Below, in pieces: positions 14,957 to 19,688 of a DNA stretch of 19,688 bases. The notes beneath the pieces were generated by a model. That model did not search any database. It saw nothing but the letters and a program-made list of their open reading frames with translations, and had not been told where the DNA came from. The position numbers were made by a program, and so were the translations under genes. This DNA comes from an uncultured Flavobacteriales bacterium (lineage in GTDB: Bacteria; Bacteroidota; Bacteroidia; Flavobacteriales; Crocinitomicaceae): assembly GCA_946886545.1 (NCBI GenBank), contig CAMPIU010000008.1:1-19688 (forward strand), given 5' to 3'. Within the stretch, counting starts at the first letter, position 1. Each line of letters starts with the position of its first letter.

Positions 14957-15973
14957 TTAATTCAATCTTAATGGCAATCTGAATTCAGAACTCACGGGAT
15001 TTCCTCTTTTGGTTGCAGGGATCCAACGGGGCATGTCTTGAACAATCTGTAAAACTGCGTTATTACATTGCAAACAATCAGGTCCTTTTGTAATTATAGG
15101 ATTCCGGATTTCTCCATTATCAGTAACAACGAATTTTACATAAATCTTTTTCAGATCTGGATCCTCTGATCTGAACACAGCTTGTTTCAATTCTGATTCA
15201 AAATAAGCTTTCAAGGCTTCCATTCCTCCCGGAAATTTGGGTATTTCATAAAAATCGGGTTCAGAAATTTCATATAAAAGTGTATCAACATCTGCTCTGT
15301 TTTCAAGATCGGTTCCACATAACCAACCTCCTTTCGATTCAGGGATTTTCACAGGAATCGGACCGGATTTCCCTAAACAATAATTTCTGGTTTTGTCTAT
15401 AATCTCCTTCCATGAATTCAATTTTGAATGGTCCATTTGTTTCATCATTAATTGATTTCCCAACTGAACTATCGTAGTTCCCAAATTAGTACTCAAAGCA
15501 GATAGAAAGACAAGTTGCTGCGTTAAAAACGCATTTCGTTCCTTTAGATTCATTCGTTTTCTTTCCGTTAAGAAATCACTTAACGGATCTATCAATGCAC
15601 TAATACCTAATGGTTGTCTTAGCAATGTATCCCGGCATTTTTTCAGTTTATCCAACGAAATATCTTCATATCGGTAAAACATCTTCCAATCTATCAGACT
15701 GTCATTTGTTTCGTTGATCAAGACATGCAGTCGAAATTTCTTTTCCTCCGTGTCGTCGTAAAGCGCCAATAAATCCTGAATCAATCGAGCATTTTTCTCA
15801 TGTGCTTTGTAAATGCTGTCATTTAATCCCGATTGCACCTGAAGAAGAGAATCGACTATTTCCTTTAGAACAGTACTCTTTATTTCCAACTCTTTATTCT
15901 GCTGTCTAATGGATTGACAAAATGATTGACCTGACGTCATTAAAAGCAAAACAAACAGGAACTTAAATCTCAT
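14957..15973 (-). CDS. Secreted coiled-coil protein with TonB_C domain (paralogue 1)
   Basis: This 338-residue protein (from the ATG at 15973; an in-frame GTG two codons earlier is less likely) has a signal peptide (FKFLFVLLLMTSGQSFCQ). A charged, largely helical middle region follows (about 20-235), then a C-terminal TonB_C domain (about 245-338) beginning FPGGMEALK and ending in MPRWIPATKRGNPV and LPLRLN. The domain holds the pair DCLQC (Cys codons at 15074-15076 and 15065-15067). Unlike a classical TonB there is no retained N-terminal membrane anchor or long Pro-rich spanner, so it is likely periplasmic. It is the most divergent of the three paralogues here, and is separated from the next by a decayed copy. 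Energy transduction is not proven. Confidence 0.82.
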   Translation of the reverse strand: MRFKFLFVLLLMTSGQSFCQSIRQQNKELEIKSTVLKEIVDSLLQVQSGLNDSIYKAHEKNARLIQDLLALYDDTEEKKFRLHVLINETNDSLIDWKMFYRYEDISLDKLKKCRDTLLRQPLGISALIDPLSDFLTERKRMNLKERNAFLTQQLVFLSALSTNLGTTIVQLGNQLMMKQMDHSKLNSWKEIIDKTRNYCLGKSGPIPVKIPESKGGWLCGTDLENRADVDTLLYEISEPDFYEIPKFPGGMEALKAYFESELKQAVFRSEDPDLKKIYVKFVVTDNGEIRNPIITKGPDCLQCNNAVLQIVQDMPRWIPATKRGNPVSSEFRLPLRLN

Positions 15974-16007
15974 AACCACAGTGTTTTAGAATTCCTTATT
16001 ACAGCAG

Positions 16008-16142
16008 CTAATTCAAATGAATATTAATTGGCAGGAAATATTGGGATTTCACTATTCTTCCCTTCAACTTTGCAGGTTTCCATTTCGGCATATTCCTGAA
16101 AACGCGAATGGCTTCTCTATCACATTCGGACAGCAAGATACT
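16008..16142 (-). pseudogene. Remnant of a fourth TonB_C paralogue (C-terminal end only)
   Basis: Reading the minus strand from 16142, the frame gives SILLSECDREAIRVFRN, then MPKWKPAKLKG, then SQYFLPINIHLN and a stop at 16008-16010. This aligns with the last about 40 residues of the neighbouring TonB_C proteins (CDNEAIRMVKSMPKWIPG and LPVKF). There is no start codon, and an in-frame TGA stands immediately upstream, right after the stop of the 380-residue paralogue. The rest of the gene is gone, so it is a truncated leftover of tandem duplication. Confidence 0.85.
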
Positions 16143-16150
16143 TCATGAAA

Positions 16151-17293
16151 CTACTCCATTGTAAACTTGACCGGTAAATGATAAAACGATTTCACCGCTT
16201 TTCCATTATTCTTTCCGGGAATCCACTTCGGCATTGATTTGACCATCCGGATTGCCTCGTTATCACATTCTTTACAATCGGGAATACCTCTTGCAATTTT
16301 AACGTCAGTTATCTCACCCACTTCAGAAACAATGAATTTCAAAAATACTTTCCCCTGAACTCCAGCTTCTTTCATTGATTCCGGGTAACGCAGGTTTTTG
16401 GAAATAAAGGTTTTCAAGGCTTCATTTCCGCCCGGGAAACTGGCCGGTTCCTCCACATAAGTGTAAACTTCCTCCTGATCATTTTGTTTCACAGGCGGAG
16501 CTTCTACCATATCGTACGGTGGTTCGTCTATCCATTCAATCGTCTTTGTAATTTCACCGATTTCCTCTTCCTGTGGCGGTGGAAATGCATCATAGAAGAC
16601 TTTTTTGTAGGCTTCCGGAAAACCATCCGGCCCTTTTTTAATGTATTCTGTCCGCAATGCATTGAGTTTACTTTCCAATTTCGACTCCTTGAGTTTGAAC
16701 TCACTTGTTACAGCTTTATAGTAGCGCGACAAGGAATCCAATTTTGGAAAAAAGGCACAGAGCTTCGTCTTGTTCGATTCCAAATCCTGCTGGCGGACAG
16801 CGTTGTCTTTCGCATGTGTTTTATACTCATTGACTTTTTCAGTCAACAAAACATTCTGCTCCTTGCGTTTGAGTCCCTCCAGATAAAGCCGGTTCGATAC
16901 CTTATCAAATCTCAAATCCTTTCTCATGATCTCCTTAACCGGCCGGATGAATTCCCGATACCTGGGAAATTCATTTCTATTGAGATTATCTTTCGGGATT
17001 ATTGTATACGGATCAATGCCCAACTCTTTCAATTGACTGATTAATTCAGAAGTTTTGTCAATAGATTTCAGGGCACGCTTTTCTTCATTGGATAACAAAT
17101 CCATCTGTTCATTCGTCACCCTTCTAAGAGAATCAAATTCACGCTTAGTTTGCATGAAAATTGCTAAAGCAGAATCTTGTTTTTGCTGCTCTAAAGCAAA
17201 CTCCGCCAGGAGTCGTTTATTGCGTTTTTTTGCGGATTGTCCTGAAGCAAGCAAAGTAGCAATCGCAAAGAAAAAAGACAGAATTAATTTCAT
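16151..17293 (-). CDS. Secreted coiled-coil protein with TonB_C domain (paralogue 2)
   Basis: This 380-residue protein has a signal peptide (about 1-19, LILSFFFAIATLLASGQ). A Lys/Glu/Leu-rich, mostly helical coiled-coil region covers about 22-225, followed by a short acidic/Pro linker (EEEIGEITKTIEW, EAPPVKQ) and a TonB_C domain at about 282-380 (FPGGNEALK, GKVFLKFIVSEVGEI, MPKWIPGKNNGKAV, LPVKF). It shares with its neighbours the pair DCKEC inside TonB_C and the linker/FPGG junction. It starts 3 bases after the stop of paralogue 3, so both are in one operon. It is presumably periplasmic. TonB_C in this setting may contact outer-membrane receptors or simply be a protein-binding module. No receptor gene is present nearby. 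Confidence 0.85.
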   Translation of the reverse strand: MKLILSFFFAIATLLASGQSAKKRNKRLLAEFALEQQKQDSALAIFMQTKREFDSLRRVTNEQMDLLSNEEKRALKSIDKTSELISQLKELGIDPYTIIPKDNLNRNEFPRYREFIRPVKEIMRKDLRFDKVSNRLYLEGLKRKEQNVLLTEKVNEYKTHAKDNAVRQQDLESNKTKLCAFFPKLDSLSRYYKAVTSEFKLKESKLESKLNALRTEYIKKGPDGFPEAYKKVFYDAFPPPQEEEIGEITKTIEWIDEPPYDMVEAPPVKQNDQEEVYTYVEEPASFPGGNEALKTFISKNLRYPESMKEAGVQGKVFLKFIVSEVGEITDVKIARGIPDCKECDNEAIRMVKSMPKWIPGKNNGKAVKSFYHLPVKFTME

Positions 17294-17296
17294 AGC

Positions 17297-18454
17297 TTAT
17301 AATTTAAATTGAATCGGTAAATTGAAAACAGAATTCACTGCTTTACCACTAATCTTTCCTGGCACCCAATTGGGCATTGCCTTCACCAAGCGGATAGCTT
17401 CAGTATCACATTCGGGGCAATCCGGAACTCCCCTCATTACTTTAACATTGGAGATCTTTCCTGATTTGGAAACAATGAATTTCAGGTAGCATTTCCCCTC
17501 ATCTCCCTTTTCCTTCGCCGTAGCAGGATACTGTATGTTTTTAGCAAAGTACTCATCCATTGCGGCTTTACCACCCGGAAAAGTAGCCGATTCATCTACG
17601 AGTTCATAGATAATTTCCTCTTTTTTCTCTACCTTTTCCTCTTTTGGTTTAGGAGGAGCGGGAACAAAAACATCATTTCCGGAATTATCTATCATATCGT
17701 GGTCATAATCGCGAACAACCGGTGGCCTGCCATCTGCAATATTATGAACATCAGGAAATTGCTGCCGATAGGCTTCAGAAAAACCCTTCGGACCATTTAC
17801 CCGATAGTTTTCTTTCAATTCATCCATCTTATTTTTCAACACCGTATAATTTTCAGATCTTGTTTTCAATAAGTTGTCATACAACGTATTCAAAGAATCA
17901 ACTGTAAATGCCATTTGTTTTAGGTGCTGAATTGCCGTACTCTTGCTTTTGACTTCCTCTTTGGTGAAAGCAATTGCATTTTTGAAAACTAATAGTTGCG
18001 CTTTTATCCGTTCATTTTGAACATCGACTTTTAATCCCTTCAACATCAATGTATCATAGGTCACCTTAAAAGGGTGAGGAGTTGTCAATGCTTTTTCCTC
18101 CGCAACATTGAACTTGCATTTTGGCAAATCTAAATTCTTTGTTTCTCTCAAGTCAACCAGTGTATTTGGATCAAAACCAAGTGCTTTGAGTTGGTGATGC
18201 AATGCAAGAATTTTTTCTGAAGTACGTTGAACTTGTTCACGTTTAGTTTCGATATCAAGCATTCCTGTTACAATCAATTTGTAAACCCCTGCAAGTTGTT
18301 TCGATTGATCTGTATATACCGAATAAATGGAATCGTATGATAAGTTCGTAACTCTCAATTCATTCCTCAATTGAGTATTGATCTTCTTTTTAGATTGCCC
18401 GTAACTAAACGAATAACTGAACAAAAGAAGAAAAATGATTGAAATGGCTTTCAT
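17297..18454 (-). CDS. Secreted coiled-coil protein with TonB_C domain (paralogue 3)
   Basis: This 385-residue protein is the first gene of the cluster in reading direction. It has a signal peptide (about 1-19, IIFLLLFSYSFSYGQ), a helical coiled-coil region (about 22-235), and a Pro/Lys/Glu linker (PAPPKPKEEKVEKKEE, about 268-283) resembling a short TonB spanner. A complete TonB_C domain follows at about 289-385 (FPGGKAAMDEYF, YLKFIVSKSGKI, MPNWVPGKISGKAV, LPIQFKL) with the cysteine pair DCPEC. Among the three it has the most TonB-like linker. No anchor remains if the signal is cleaved, so it is probably periplasmic. An imperfect -7 element (TAATTTGG) lies about 22 bases before the ATG. Confidence 0.86.
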   Translation of the reverse strand: MKAISIIFLLLFSYSFSYGQSKKKINTQLRNELRVTNLSYDSIYSVYTDQSKQLAGVYKLIVTGMLDIETKREQVQRTSEKILALHHQLKALGFDPNTLVDLRETKNLDLPKCKFNVAEEKALTTPHPFKVTYDTLMLKGLKVDVQNERIKAQLLVFKNAIAFTKEEVKSKSTAIQHLKQMAFTVDSLNTLYDNLLKTRSENYTVLKNKMDELKENYRVNGPKGFSEAYRQQFPDVHNIADGRPPVVRDYDHDMIDNSGNDVFVPAPPKPKEEKVEKKEEIIYELVDESATFPGGKAAMDEYFAKNIQYPATAKEKGDEGKCYLKFIVSKSGKISNVKVMRGVPDCPECDTEAIRLVKAMPNWVPGKISGKAVNSVFNLPIQFKL

Positions 18455-18513
18455 TGTGATGTATTATGAATGCCAAATTACGAATTTAGGAATATTGAAT
18501 CGGTTATATGTCA

Positions 18514-18553
18514 AAAAAAGTAGGGATGCGATTAATCGCATCCCTACTTTTTT
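18514..18553. terminator. Perfect 40-base palindromic terminator
   Basis: The 40 bases are their own reverse complement: AAAAAAGTAGGGATGCGATT and its mirror. This gives a GC-containing stem flanked by A6/T6. It lies 16 bases downstream of the paaZ stop on the minus strand and is an excellent intrinsic terminator in that direction. It would also stop plus-strand transcription, and it insulates paaZ from the TonB_C operon that starts at 18454. Confidence 0.92.
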
Positions 18554-18569
18554 ATCATCACTTAATATC

Positions 18570-19688
18570 TTATTTAGATTGATCCAAGCGCTTTACCATT
18601 GTCAGGATAGTAGCAATACCTACCAATGGCTCATCCGTATCATCCAGCATTTCAACCAGCCATTTAACGACTCCACGTTGAATATGCGTCTTCGGATCTT
18701 CATCATTCGGAGTTACGTCTGTGCTGATTTTCTCTTTACAAGTAAAGCGGATGTGAATATTTGCTCCCGGATATACCGGTTTCGTAAAACGCAATTCATC
18801 AATTCCATAGTTCAACAACACCGGATTAATTTCGTAGCTATCCACAAACAATCCTGCTGAAATACTCATAATCAAATATCCGTGTGCCACCTGTTGATCA
18901 AACATGGTTCCGGCAAAATTCGTCTCTCTTTTGTGCGCATAGAAGTTATCCCCACTCAAAGCCGCAAAAGCATCAATGTCTTCAGCAGTAATTAAGCGGC
19001 TATCAGTAATCAACTGATCTCCCACCACTAGTTCCTCATAATGCTTTTTAAACGGATGAATGGAACTGATAATTCCTTTTGCACCCTGTTGGTAAACCTG
19101 GGTAATCTCGGTAATCGTTGTTGGATGCCCTTGAATAGCCGTGCGCTGCATATAATGCATCACTCCACGCTTCCCACCCATTTCTTCACCGCCTCCTGCT
19201 CTTCCGGGACCGCCATGAGTTAATAAAGGCATGGGAGAACCATGTCCGGTACTTTCCTTCGCACAATCTTTATTCAGAACCAGGATGCGTCCGTTCACAC
19301 AAGCAGCTTCAACCACAAACTCACGTGCTTCCTTATCATCAGCCGTAACAATCGAAGTTACCAGTGAACCTTTTCCTAATTTTGTCAATTCAATTGCCTG
19401 GTCCAAATCTTTGTAAGGCATGATGGTTGAAACCGGACCGAAAGCTTCTATGTTGTGAACATCCTGTTTGTCAAAAGGCGAATCATTCAGAAACAAAATT
19501 GGAGAAAAGAAGGCTCCTTTATCTTTATCAGCTCCGAGCACATCAAACTGATCCATGTTTCCGTAGACGATTTGCTGCGATTTCGCAAGTAACTCCACAT
19601 TTTCACGAACACGATCGACCTGCGTCCTGTTTACCAAAGACCCCATTCGTACACCCTCCCCTTTCGGATCTCCGATTGTTGTAGATGC
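18570..19688 (-). CDS. paaZ: PaaZ, oxepin-CoA hydrolase / semialdehyde dehydrogenase, C-terminal part
   Basis: The minus-strand frame is open through the window edge (codons before the Met at 19646 read TTIGDPKGEGVRMGS, as in the family), so the N-terminal half lies outside. The first about 190 residues are the end of an aldehyde dehydrogenase domain (EAFGPVSTIMPY, GHGSPMPLLTHGGPGRAGGGEEMGG is split by family-typical glycines); its catalytic Cys and Glu are beyond the window. The last about 165 residues are a MaoC-type R-specific hydratase with SGDNFYAH (Asp codon 18948-18950, His codon 18933-18935) and VAHGYLIMSISAGLFV. In aerobic phenylacetate breakdown this fusion enzyme opens the oxepin-CoA ring and oxidises the resulting aldehyde. 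It is cytoplasmic. No other paa genes fall inside the window. A near-perfect terminator follows. Confidence 0.92.
   Translation of the reverse strand, partial: ASTTIGDPKGEGVRMGSLVNRTQVDRVRENVELLAKSQQIVYGNMDQFDVLGADKDKGAFFSPILFLNDSPFDKQDVHNIEAFGPVSTIMPYKDLDQAIELTKLGKGSLVTSIVTADDKEAREFVVEAACVNGRILVLNKDCAKESTGHGSPMPLLTHGGPGRAGGGEEMGGKRGVMHYMQRTAIQGHPTTITEITQVYQQGAKGIISSIHPFKKHYEELVVGDQLITDSRLITAEDIDAFAALSGDNFYAHKRETNFAGTMFDQQVAHGYLIMSISAGLFVDSYEINPVLLNYGIDELRFTKPVYPGANIHIRFTCKEKISTDVTPNDEDPKTHIQRGVVKWLVEMLDDTDEPLVGIATILTMVKRLDQSK

Overview
The window looks like the chromosome of a Bacteroidota bacterium, most likely Flavobacteriales and plausibly Crocinitomicaceae (Fluviicola-like). The taxonomic call is inference. 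It rests on gene families largely confined to that phylum (DUF2480, the large DUF2723/GT117 membrane protein, a LytTR regulator beside a two-component-propeller kinase, TonB_C proteins with signal peptides), on near absence of Shine-Dalgarno sites, and on exact Bacteroidota promoter -7 elements (TAnnTTTG) in front of five genes. Coding density is high and the base composition is moderately AT-rich throughout. There is no prophage, insertion sequence or CRISPR array.

Left part (1-6046): the end of an aminopeptidase P gene overlaps an alpha/beta hydrolase by one base. After a 388-base gap comes a two-component pair whose genes overlap by four bases: a LytTR response regulator, then a 970-residue kinase with 14 recognisable propeller repeats, a Y_Y_Y domain, one membrane span and a LytS-type kinase. 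A small Asp/Pro/Gly-rich lipoprotein with its own promoter follows, and a strong terminator is shared with the convergent thiamine-monophosphate kinase gene thiL.

Middle (6046-13506): upstream of thiL on the minus strand lies an easily missed 42-codon zinc-ribbon gene. Next is tRNA-Gln(TTG) with a textbook promoter and terminator. Beside the tRNA is a second copy of its last 17 bases plus the terminator, a possible integration scar or decayed tandem tRNA. A 1388-residue GT-C type glycosyltransferase-like protein (DUF2723/GT117) and a NodB polysaccharide deacetylase follow as a likely operon, suggesting envelope or protein glycan work. A DUF2480 gene converges on them and overlaps the deacetylase by 14 bases.

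Right part (13506-19688): a lipoprotein with a heavy-metal-associated-like domain and a YbfF-type esterase are read rightwards. Then, all on the minus strand, there is a tandem cluster of three secreted coiled-coil/TonB_C proteins plus the decayed C-terminal end of a fourth. The window ends in the C-terminal part of PaaZ, the bifunctional ring-opening enzyme of aerobic phenylacetyl-CoA degradation, closed by a 40-base perfect palindrome.

Most genes are housekeeping or single-gene units. I do not see a convincing new defence or mobile system. The observations most worth a second look are the TonB_C paralogue array with its remnant, the tRNA-Gln 3'-end duplication, the hidden zinc-ribbon microprotein, the paired LytTR-like sites before the regulator, and the promoters that place transcription starts at or next to start codons.
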